64,000 nt of DNA from Blautia massiliensis (ex Durand et al. 2017) (GTDB lineage: Bacteria > Bacillota > Clostridia > Lachnospirales > Lachnospiraceae). How positions within the stretch are numbered: position 1 is the first letter of the stretch; each line of letters opens with the position of its first letter. The notes below the pieces were generated by a model that did not search any database, was not told where the DNA came from, and was given only the letters and a program-made list of their open reading frames with translations. Positions 36,692 through 43,990 of this stretch are shown piece by piece. The DNA is taken from positions 3,338,045-3,402,044 of the forward strand of contig NZ_LN913006.1 in NCBI RefSeq assembly GCF_001487165.1. The letters are read 5' to 3'. The position numbers were made by a program, and so were the translations under genes.

Positions 36692-36728
36692 TACTGTTCA
36701 CTGGTCAATGTCATTTAGTTAATTTTCA

Positions 36729-36765
36729 AGGTTAGATCTTATACATGAGGTCTAACCTCTTTTTT
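36729..36765 (+). terminator. Intrinsic terminator in the island left end
   Basis: AGGTTAGA (36729-36736) pairs with TCTAACCT (36751-36758), followed by CTTTTTT. Confidence 0.7.
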
Positions 36766-36808
36766 AGTTTTTCCCTAAATAGGGGTTGACACTTCAACTC
36801 AAATGTGC

Positions 36809-36899
36809 GGCCGCTCTCACTACTGATTGGTTTTTAGAAGTAGTGAGAGCGGCCCTTGTAGTTAAAGAAGCATCTGCACGATGCAAATACAACTACAAG
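36809..36899 (+). repeat. Two strong hairpins before a short reading frame
   Basis: GGCCGCTCTCACTACT (36809-36824) pairs perfectly with 36839-36854, and CTTGTAGTT (36855-36863) with AACTACAAG (36891-36899). An ATG at 36911 follows and opens MLQNQIKTIFK, which the insertion sequence at 36943 interrupts; past the insertion the frame would continue with KYKGCGTFICIHET and stop. This looks like the left end of an older mobile element. The family is not recognised. Confidence 0.5.
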
Positions 36900-36942
36900 G
36901 AGATTTTTTTATGCTACAAAACCAAATCAAAACCATATTTAA

Positions 36943-38409
36943 AAGGGCACTGAAAAAGTCTGATTCTAAAAAAGAATTGGGCTTTTTTGTGAAAATTTCG
37001 GTCGCCCGGCAAAGGAACCAGAAATGATGTTTAAACTGCTTTTCCTGAAAAAACTGTACGATCTTTCTGACGAAGCCCTGATTAGCAGCGCCCAGACGGA
37101 CATGGCATATAAATTTTTCCTTGACCTGGAACCAGAAGCAAAAATGATAGATCCCAGTCTTCTCACAAAATTCAGAAAAACTCGTATTACAGAAGATATT
37201 CTGGAAGAAATGTTAAAAGAAACCATTCAACAGGCTTTGGATAAAAATCTGATCAAATCGGGAACCATTATCGTTGATTCCACCCATACAATTGCTTCTG
37301 TCTGGGCAAAATCTCCAACGCAGATTCTGCGGGATATGAGCAAACAACTTCGGAAAGAGGTTTATAAAACAGCTTTTGAATTATCAGAGCGATTTCCTGA
37401 GAAACCCTCTTTGGAAGCAGGACTGGATGAAGAAATTGCCTATACTAGGGAACTACTCCAGGTTCTGGAGGAAGGAATAAAATCCTGTGGAAATAAAAAG
37501 ATACAGAAACTTTCTCATGAAATGAAAGAACTACTAGAAGATGAGCGGCTCAAAGAGATCCGATCCAAAGATGATAAAGATGCACGGTTTGGACATAAAA
37601 CGGCAACCAGTACGTTCTATGGATATAAGAATCATCTTGCGATGACTGAAGAACGTCTCATTGCGGGGATCACTGTAACAGATGGAGGAGCACCAGATGG
37701 GCAGGAATTACCAAAACTGATAGAAAACGCGAAGGAAAATGGAATAAAAGTTACAGAAGTTATAGGCGATATGGCATATGTCAGTGATGACAATCTGGAA
37801 GTCTGCGGAAAAGAGATTACATTGATTGCCAGAACCAATACAGCAGTAGCTGCTGCAGCAAACGGGAACCTTGAGGAAGGTTTCTGCTTTAATAAAGATG
37901 CTGGGATGCTGCAGTGTCCTGCCGGAGAGCTTTCCACGCGTGTAGAAAAAAGAACGGCAAAAAATGGGAATACTTATTTAAGATATATATTTAGCAAAGT
38001 AACGTGTCGGAAATGTCCCCAAAGAGAAAAATGCCGTGTAGGAAGATCAAACGCTAAAACAAGAAGCTACAGTATCACGCAAGCAAGCGAGAAAAATCTT
38101 GAAAGGCTTAAATTTGAAGAAAGCGAATATTTTCAGGAGCGAATGAAGATTCGGCACAGGATAGAAGAAAAGAATGGAGAACTAAAGGAAGCTCACGGTT
38201 TGCGTAAAGCAGATTCGAGAGGTTTATTTGCTATGCATCTGCAAATGTATTTTACGGCATTTACAGCAAATGTAAAACGAATAGTAAGATTAGATGAGCT
38301 GGCTATGGAGTAAACCATAGCTTTTTATGATTTTCCTAAGTAAAGATTTGAAAATAATATAAAAGAAAAACTTCCACTTAAGAAGAAATGGAAGTTTTTC
38401 AGTGCCCTT
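36943..38409 (+). mobile_element. IS1182-family insertion sequence (1467 bp)
   Basis: The 15-bp ends AAGGGCACTGAAAAA (36943-36957) and TTTTTCAGTGCCCTT (38395-38409) are perfect inverted repeats. A single transposase gene lies between them. Terminator-like hairpins sit just inside both ends (AAAAAGTCTGATTCT with its complement at the left; AAACTTCCA/TGGAAGTTT at the right), which would block outside transcription. No clear target duplication is seen. Confidence 0.85.
37024..38313 (+). CDS. IS1182-family DDE transposase (N-terminus shortened)
   Basis: A 429-residue transposase with MMFKLLFLKKLYDLSDEAL at the N-terminus, the first catalytic region GTIIVDSTH, GYKNHLAMTEERLIAGI, the second DDE region GDMAYVSDDN, a Cys-rich segment (CRKCPQREKCRVGRS) and a C-terminal RHRIEEKNGELKEAHGLRKA with the final Glu. 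The preceding bases encode in frame FCENFGRPAKEPE, the normal family sequence, but this runs into a TAA just inside the left IS end. About 40-50 N-terminal residues usual in the family are thus missing, so the copy may be inactive or use a start within this region. Confidence 0.82.
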   Translation: MMFKLLFLKKLYDLSDEALISSAQTDMAYKFFLDLEPEAKMIDPSLLTKFRKTRITEDILEEMLKETIQQALDKNLIKSGTIIVDSTHTIASVWAKSPTQILRDMSKQLRKEVYKTAFELSERFPEKPSLEAGLDEEIAYTRELLQVLEEGIKSCGNKKIQKLSHEMKELLEDERLKEIRSKDDKDARFGHKTATSTFYGYKNHLAMTEERLIAGITVTDGGAPDGQELPKLIENAKENGIKVTEVIGDMAYVSDDNLEVCGKEITLIARTNTAVAAAANGNLEEGFCFNKDAGMLQCPAGELSTRVEKRTAKNGNTYLRYIFSKVTCRKCPQREKCRVGRSNAKTRSYSITQASEKNLERLKFEESEYFQERMKIRHRIEEKNGELKEAHGLRKADSRGLFAMHLQMYFTAFTANVKRIVRLDELAME

Positions 38410-38462
38410 CAAATACAAGGGGTGTGGCACTTTTATCTGCATACACGAAACATAGTAATGTT

Positions 38463-38740
38463 TTATCTCCGCTTACTTTTTTTCTGAATTCCTTTCATTT
38501 TCCGTTTTGTTATGAATTGATAGTCTGTTCTGAATCCACAGGTTTCGTGGAGATCGTCAGTGATTTTCTGACGTTCATATACCGGCATGAAACCCTGTTC
38601 TTCTACATCTGCAAATTTTATGTCTTTTAAAATATGGAGCAATTGTTCTGTAGTATAAGTTCCTTTCAAAGCGCGGTTTAATAACCGGATTTGTATAGGA
38701 CTGAGTGATATAAAAGGACTCGGAATTTTTTGATTTTGAT
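38463..38740 (-). pseudogene. C-terminal remnant of an IS4/IS1634-type transposase
   Basis: On the minus strand the frame reads RLLNRALKGTYTTEQLLHI, then LKDIKFADVEEQGFMPVY and LHETCGFRTDYQFITKRKMK before the stop. This is the typical C-terminal pattern of IS1634/IS4-type transposases (helix, EGY.PVYER, DALHE.FGFRTDYQ). The rest of the gene is absent. The remaining gap to 39026 is AT-rich, with a small hairpin GCCTGTTTCAAGGC near 38838. Confidence 0.65.
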
Positions 38741-38922
38741 GTTGTTATACGCACAATAATTACCGCTTCCACTGTTATAGTACATATCACTAAATATTAC
38801 TATATAATAAAAATAAAAATTTGACAAAAAAATAAGCCTGTTTCAAGGCTTTGCGGTACTTTTTTGAATTTCAATGTGTCAAACTCCCGTGTAACAAGAA
38901 AATAAAAAAATATAAAGTTTTA

Positions 38923-38952
38923 GTTGTTGCCCGTTATCTTTTCTGATATAAT
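38923..38952 (+). promoter_or_regulatory. Promoter of nhaC
   Basis: TTGTTG (38923-38928), 18-nt spacer, extended -10 TGA-TATAAT (38947-38952). A stem CCGTGA/TCACG near 38973-39000 precedes the ribosome site. Confidence 0.6.
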
Positions 38953-39026
38953 AAGTCCAAATCTTAATACTCTGCCGTGATAAAATGTGAAACTGTCACG
39001 AAGGAGGCTAAAAGGAGAAACTACAA

Positions 39027-40472
39027 ATGAAAGAAAAGAAAGAACGGGCCAAACGTCTGCCCACTTTTGCGGAATCGATCACACCGATCGTCGCAATGCT
39101 CCTGATCCTTACCATCGGAAAAGGCGTATTCGGCTACAGCACAGAGCCGCTTCTGATCATGGTAGCTGCAATCGCAGCATTTATCGCGTTCCGTGTAGGC
39201 ATTACCTGGGATGAGATGATGGATGAGATCTGCACCAAGATCGCAAAGGGCATGCCTGCCATCCTGATTCTTGTATGTGTTGGCGCTATGGTTGGTACCT
39301 GGATGGCATCCGGTACCATTCCGATGATGATTTATTACGGCGTCCAGATCGTAAACCCGAAATTCATGCTGGTTACCGCGTTCCTGATCGAGGCAGTGGT
39401 TTCGGTTGTTACCGGTACCTCCTGGGGTTCCGTTGCAACCATGGGTGTTGCCCTGATGGGAATCGCAAGCGCCCTTGGCGTATCCCTTCCGGCTACTGCA
39501 GGCGCCTGCATCGCAGGTTCCTACTTTGGTGACAAGATGTCTCCGCTGTCCGATACCACAAACCTGGCTCCGATCGCGGCAGGCAGCACACTGTATGAGC
39601 ATATCGGACATATGTTCTACACCACTGTCCCAGCAACCATCGTTTCCCTGGTGGTATATGCCATTGTTGGTATGAACGCAGATGTAAGCGCAGATATTAC
39701 TTCTGACACCGTTACTACTTTATTAAGCCAGCTTTCTTCCATGTACAGCTGGAACCTGCTGATCATCATTCCGGTAGTGATCGTGCTGGGCGGCTCCCTG
39801 CTTCAGAAGCCAACCATTCCGGTTATGCTTCTTTCTACTTTTGTAGCAGGCTTGGAGAGTGTCTTCATTCAGCACGTAGCGTTAGGAGATGTGTTAAAGG
39901 CAACCGTAAACGGTTTTGATGTATCCATGATCCACCGTGCAGGATTTGACACCGAGACCTGTTCCGAGGCCGTAACCAAGCTGTTAAACCGCGGCGGTAT
40001 GAACGGCATTATGAGCACCACACTTCTGGTATTCTGCGCATTCTGCTTCGCAGGTATCATGAGCCGGGCTGGCTGTCTGGATGTGGTACTCCAGAAGATC
40101 TTAAGCGTGGCAAAGAGTACCGGTGCGCTGATCACCGCAACCGTTGCAGCCTGCATTACCATGGCACTGACCACCGGTAACTCTTACCTTGCCATTCTGA
40201 TTCCGGGCGAGATGTTCCGTGACGCTTACAAAGAGCGCGGGCTTGCGGCAAAGAACCTGTCCAGAACCCTTGAGGATGCCGGTACCGTAGTTGTACCGCT
40301 GATCCCGTGGTCCGCAGCAGGTGCTTACATGGCTTCCACCCTTGGCGTAGAGACTTTGGATTACCTTCCATGGGCAATCCTGTGCTACACCGGCTGGATT
40401 TTTGCAATCATCTGGGGCTTTACCGGATTTGGTATTGCCAAGCTCGATGATGAGAAGAAAAAGGAGAACTAA
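39027..40472 (+). CDS. nhaC: Na+/H+ antiporter NhaC family
   Basis: A 481-residue antiporter with about twelve membrane helices and the family motif GSYFGDKMSPLSDTTNLAP (about 165-183). TGTSWGSVATMG and TGNSYLAILIPGEMF are also typical. AAAAGGAG lies before the ATG. It opens an operon with two beta-aspartyl-peptidase genes, which begin 5 nt after its stop; the transporter may in fact carry a peptide or amino acid (NhaC relatives include malate/lactate antiporters), an inference from context. Its GC content is clearly higher than that of mmsB and parA outside the island. Confidence 0.9.
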   Translation: MKEKKERAKRLPTFAESITPIVAMLLILTIGKGVFGYSTEPLLIMVAAIAAFIAFRVGITWDEMMDEICTKIAKGMPAILILVCVGAMVGTWMASGTIPMMIYYGVQIVNPKFMLVTAFLIEAVVSVVTGTSWGSVATMGVALMGIASALGVSLPATAGACIAGSYFGDKMSPLSDTTNLAPIAAGSTLYEHIGHMFYTTVPATIVSLVVYAIVGMNADVSADITSDTVTTLLSQLSSMYSWNLLIIIPVVIVLGGSLLQKPTIPVMLLSTFVAGLESVFIQHVALGDVLKATVNGFDVSMIHRAGFDTETCSEAVTKLLNRGGMNGIMSTTLLVFCAFCFAGIMSRAGCLDVVLQKILSVAKSTGALITATVAACITMALTTGNSYLAILIPGEMFRDAYKERGLAAKNLSRTLEDAGTVVVPLIPWSAAGAYMASTLGVETLDYLPWAILCYTGWIFAIIWGFTGFGIAKLDDEKKKEN

Positions 40473-40477
40473 ATACG

Positions 40478-40969
40478 ATGTCCAGAGTGCTTTTGATTAA
40501 AAACGCGAATCTGTATGATCCGGATCCAAAAGGAATCCGTGATATCCTGATCGTAGATGAAAAAGTATTTTCTGTGGCAGAACACATCGATCCACCGGAA
40601 CTTTCTGCTCCGGTGGAAGTTGTTTCTGCAGATGGAAAAATGGTAATTCCTGGTTATGTGGACCAGCATGTTCATGTGATTGGCGGGGGCGGCGCAAAGC
40701 TTCTGGTTACACGGCTTTCTTCCCTGCATGAGGAAGTGCGTGATGCTGTAAAGGCAGGGGTTCCGGTGGAAAAAGCCATCCGCATCTGCGGGGAGAACCC
40801 GGCCAGAGCCAACGGATTATTCCCGAAAAAGGGCTGCATCCGTCCGGGCAGCGACGCGGATCTTGTGATCCTGGATGAGGAATTTCTGGTAGATACGGTA
40901 TTTGTCCGTGGACAGAAAATGGTGGAGTATGGAAAAGCACTGGTAAAAGGCACCTTTGAGACAGACTGA
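40478..40969 (+). pseudogene. Beta-aspartyl-peptidase-like gene lacking the catalytic barrel
   Basis: 163 residues in an uninterrupted frame. Residues 1-70 match the N-terminal part of isoaspartyl dipeptidases up to the metal motif DQHVHVIGGGG. Residues 75-163 (LSSLHEEVRDAVKAGVPVEKA, GSDADLVILDEEF) match the C-terminal end. Compared with the intact paralog downstream (386 residues), about 215 residues with the other metal and substrate ligands are missing, in frame. It begins 5 nt after nhaC. It is best read as an internal deletion product; a regulatory or dimer-forming role for the remnant is not excluded. Confidence 0.8.
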
Positions 40970-41022
40970 CAGAAGCTTTGAAATAGAAAAGCGGAAAAGA
41001 AAGAGACAGGAGAATTGACATT

Positions 41023-42183
41023 ATGATCAAGTTACTGAAAAACGCGAATGTGTACGCACCGGAGAAACTGGGAAAGAAAGATATCCTTATTGAGGGGGAA
41101 AAAATCCTTCTGATGCAGGATACTATTGAGGGATATGAGGGACTTCCGGGAGTGGAAACCTATGATCTGGAGGGAAAGACCGTTGTTCCGGCTTACATTG
41201 ACATGCACGTGCATATCACAGGCGGCGGCGGAGAGCAGGGGCCGGCATCCCGTGTACCGGAATCCCAGCTCAGTGAATTCTTCAAAAATGGTATTACCAC
41301 GGTAGTCGGACTTCTGGGAACCGATGGCGTAACCCGCAGTGTGGAAAATCTGGTCGCAAAAGCTCGCGCCCTGACCGAAGAGGGCATGACCGTGTACACT
41401 CTGACCAGTTCCTATGGTTACCCGCCGACCACCCTGACCGGAAGTGTAGAGCGCGATATCATCCTGGTTCCACCGATGATCGGTGTGAAGGTAGCGGTAT
41501 CGGACCACAGAAGCTCCAACCCAGGCGGAGAAGAGCTGATCGCGCTGGCTACTGCAGCGCGCAGAGCCGGCTTACTCAGCAATACCCCTGGCCTGGTAAC
41601 CATGCACATGGGTGACGGAGAGGGAAGACTGGATCCGATTTTCTATGTGCTGGATCATTCCGACGTTCCAGCCAAGAACCTGCTGCCGACCCACATCTTA
41701 CGCAATCCTGGACTGATTGATGCCGGCGCGGATCTGGTGCGCCGTGGCGGCTACATTGACTGCACCGCCGGCGCCGATGATGTGGAGGTCGAATCCGATG
41801 CTCTGAAGCTCTATGAGCTGTTGCACCGCGAAGATGTGAGCCTGGATCATGTAACCATGTCCAGTGACGCGTTCGGAAGCCAGCCGCGCTTCAACGAAGA
41901 GGGCGAGTGCATTGGCCTGACCTACGCGTCCCCGAAGTATCTGCACCGTACCATCCAGATCCTGGTAAGAGAGGGCATGCCGCTGGAGGATGCCTTACAG
42001 CTTCTGACCAGCACTCCGGCCGTACTCCTTGGCAAAGAAGGAATCAAGGGCTGTGTAGCGGAAGGCGCAGACGCAGACCTTCTGGTACTGGATGAGAATC
42101 TCAACATCAACAGCCTGTTTGCCCGCGGCAAGGTCGCTGTGTGGGAGCAGGAAGTGAAGATGAAGGGCAGATTCGAGCAGTAA
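41023..42183 (+). CDS. iadA: Beta-aspartyl-peptidase (isoaspartyl dipeptidase)
   Basis: A 386-residue amidohydrolase that cleaves beta-aspartyl dipeptides formed from damaged proteins. Seen: metal motif DMHVHITGGGGEQGP, SSYGYPP, MHMGDGEGRLDPI, LPTHILRN, DCTAGADDVE and the late Asp in MSSDAFGSQP, ending GADADLLVLDENL. CAGGAGAATTG precedes the ATG. It is GC-rich like the rest of the island operon. Confidence 0.93.
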   Translation: MIKLLKNANVYAPEKLGKKDILIEGEKILLMQDTIEGYEGLPGVETYDLEGKTVVPAYIDMHVHITGGGGEQGPASRVPESQLSEFFKNGITTVVGLLGTDGVTRSVENLVAKARALTEEGMTVYTLTSSYGYPPTTLTGSVERDIILVPPMIGVKVAVSDHRSSNPGGEELIALATAARRAGLLSNTPGLVTMHMGDGEGRLDPIFYVLDHSDVPAKNLLPTHILRNPGLIDAGADLVRRGGYIDCTAGADDVEVESDALKLYELLHREDVSLDHVTMSSDAFGSQPRFNEEGECIGLTYASPKYLHRTIQILVREGMPLEDALQLLTSTPAVLLGKEGIKGCVAEGADADLLVLDENLNINSLFARGKVAVWEQEVKMKGRFEQ

Positions 42184-42207
42184 GGAAAAACATACAGGAG
42201 AAGGACT

Positions 42208-42216
42208 GTGATTGAC
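42208..42216 (+). other. Start of a truncated gene at the island right junction
   Basis: After iadA, AGGAGAAGG is followed by GTG ATT GAC, the layout of a further operon gene, but after three codons the sequence switches to the second mmsB copy. The frame then stops within about 50 bases. Confidence 0.5.
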
Positions 42217-42515
42217 TTATTGGTGGTGCTTCTGCTTATGGTGGTACCGGTACAGTTCCTGGTGTTATCATTGGTGCACTTCTGATGGGTGTTCTGAATC
42301 TTGGCATGAGTATCATGGGTATTGACCAGAATATCCAGAAGGTTGTTAAAGGTATGGTTCTTCTGGCAGCGGTTATCTTCGATGTTGTCAGCAAGAGAAA
42401 ATCTTTTATCGTAAAATAATAATAGTCAGCGAATCAGGACAGCAGGTTTTCGGAGTGATCCGGAACCTGCTGTTTTTGGGTGTATATACTGTTGTTTTAT
42501 GTGAGGTTATTTTGT
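42217..42515 (+). repeat. 299-bp direct repeat, right copy (mmsB 3' end plus terminator)
   Basis: The second copy of 36393-36691, carrying the last 203 bases of mmsB without its 5' part, the terminator and 96 further bases. Downstream sequence (CGGTTTTCG onward) continues to parA and is presumably the original chromosomal neighbour of mmsB. Confidence 0.95.
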
Positions 42516-42620
42516 CGGTTTTCGTGGTTTTATGGGGGATGTGCTTGTTTTTAGGAGAACGTTATATTATAATAAGGGCAAGTGACAGAAAATACGAAAT
42601 TATGTTGTCGGGAGGCTGTA

Positions 42621-43412
42621 ATGGGAAATACAGTAACGATCTGTTTTGCAAATAATAAGGGCGGCAGCGGAAAGTCCACCAGCTGTTCCAATGTGGGAGC
42701 GGCACTGGCCGGCATGGGTAAGAAGGTACTGATGGTAGACGGTGATATGCAGCTGAATCTTTCCCTTTCTTTTTTTTCGGAGGAAGAAGTGCTTGAGATG
42801 GCAGCAGGGGAAAAGAATCTCTACTATGCTATCGGTCATCAGTCGGATCTCAGCGATTTTATCGTGCATACGAAGTATGAGAATCTGGATCTGGTTCCGT
42901 CGTCTACGCTGATGAGCTCCGTGGAATATGAGCTTTTTACAAAATGGCAGAGAGAGTTTATCCTGCGGAAATGTCTGCAGAAGGTTAAAGATTCCGGAGT
43001 GTACGATTACATTCTCATTGATGCACCGCCTACTCTTGGCGGCTGGGTGATGAATATTTTATGTGCATCCGATTATGTTCTTGTTCCGGTAGAGGCAAGT
43101 CCGTGGGGTATGTTTGGTCTTGCAAATATGTTTGATTTCCTCAATGAAGTCAGGGAGATCGCTCCGGATTTAAAGGTTTTGGGAATCGTAGTAACCAAGG
43201 CAGATGCCAGAAAGAATTATTTCAAACAGACTATGGAAACACTGAAAGAAATGGAAGGAATCTATCTTTTCGAATCTTTTATCCGTGTAGACAGCTCCAT
43301 CGAATGGTCCCAGGACAGCAGTGAACCAGTTGTGGAGTTCAAAAAAAGCAGCCGCAGCGCAAAAGAGTACATAGCATTGGCAGAGGAGGTAATGAATCGT
43401 GTCAGTAGGTAA
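42621..43412 (+). CDS. ParA/Soj-family ATPase
   Basis: A 263-residue P-loop ATPase with deviant Walker A NNKGGSGKSTSCSNVG (residues 9-24), Walker A' MVDGDMQLNLS and Walker B YILIDAPPTLG. It uses DNA as a matrix to segregate plasmids or place cargo in the cell. GGAGG precedes ATG 42621. No ParB gene or parS-like repeat is adjacent; instead it overlaps by 14 nt with a gene for a Lys/Ala-rich protein, suggesting a dedicated partner. Main chromosomal ParA genes usually lie beside parB near the origin, so this is an additional one. Confidence 0.9.
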   Translation: MGNTVTICFANNKGGSGKSTSCSNVGAALAGMGKKVLMVDGDMQLNLSLSFFSEEEVLEMAAGEKNLYYAIGHQSDLSDFIVHTKYENLDLVPSSTLMSSVEYELFTKWQREFILRKCLQKVKDSGVYDYILIDAPPTLGGWVMNILCASDYVLVPVEASPWGMFGLANMFDFLNEVREIAPDLKVLGIVVTKADARKNYFKQTMETLKEMEGIYLFESFIRVDSSIEWSQDSSEPVVEFKKSSRSAKEYIALAEEVMNRVSR

Positions 43413-43842
43413 AGCAAGCATCGCAAGAGCAGTAAATGCAGAAAAAGCATCCAAAACAGAAACAAAAACAGAGGTAAAAGAGGCTGAGGTTAAAGCAGCA
43501 GAGAAGCCGTCAGAGGTAAAAGCTGAAACAGCTGAAAAAGCGGCAGAAAAAACTACAGCAAAGAAAACAGCAGCGAAAGCTCCTGCAAAGAAGACCACAG
43601 CAAAGAAAGCAGCCGCAACAAAAACAACAGCAAAGAAAACCACTACCAGAAAAACAACAGCACGTAAAACCGCAGCAAAGAAAACAGCTGCAGCAGAAAC
43701 AACAGGAACTGTAGCCCAGAACGTGATCAGCGGAGGAAACGCCGACGAACTCCAGGCCAAATTCCTCACCCCAAAGAAAGATGAGCCGGACAACAACCAG
43801 CCAGTAGGAATTAAAGACGAGCTTCCGGTTTATCTGCTGTAA
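43399..43842 (+). CDS. Lys/Ala/Thr-rich histone H1-like small protein, ParA partner
   Basis: A 147-residue protein opening at GTG inside the end of parA. Residues 10-55 are Lys/Glu/Ala-rich; 55-105 are a run of AKKTTAKK- and RKTAAK-type repeats like histone H1 tails; residues 106-147 are ordinary sequence (NVISGGNADELQAKFLTP, KDELPVYLL). The basic part should bind DNA without sequence specificity. Overlap with parA implies coupled translation and joint action. Function not known; it could be the adaptor that links ParA to nucleoid or cargo. Confidence 0.82.
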   Translation: MSVGKASIARAVNAEKASKTETKTEVKEAEVKAAEKPSEVKAETAEKAAEKTTAKKTAAKAPAKKTTAKKAAATKTTAKKTTTRKTTARKTAAKKTAAAETTGTVAQNVISGGNADELQAKFLTPKKDEPDNNQPVGIKDELPVYLL

Positions 43843-43883
43843 TCTTTGATTGAATTTTTTGAAAAGATAGTAATTGACAAATA

Positions 43884-43941
43884 AAAAGACTGCTATATAT
43901 CTATATCACTATTGATAAGGTATACAGCAGCCTTTTATTTT
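43884..43941. terminator. Bidirectional terminator after the ParA pair
   Basis: AAAAGACTGCTATATA pairs (with two mismatches) with TATACAGCAGCCTTTT, followed by ATTTT. It lies between convergent genes. Confidence 0.72.
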
Positions 43942-43990
43942 GCCCTATAAAAATCTCAGTGGGACAGCGAAGCGCCTCCCTCGTATCTTT

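Noticed and set aside
36809..36899. IS200/IS605 end hairpins
   Set aside because: No TnpA (HUH) or TnpB frame follows, and the adjacent short frame does not match that family.
43170..43796. Hydrophobic Val/Phe/Ala-rich minus-strand frame
   Set aside because: It is the complement of the Lys/Ala/Thr repeat in the ParA partner; the apparent membrane segments arise from AAG/GCA codons read backwards.
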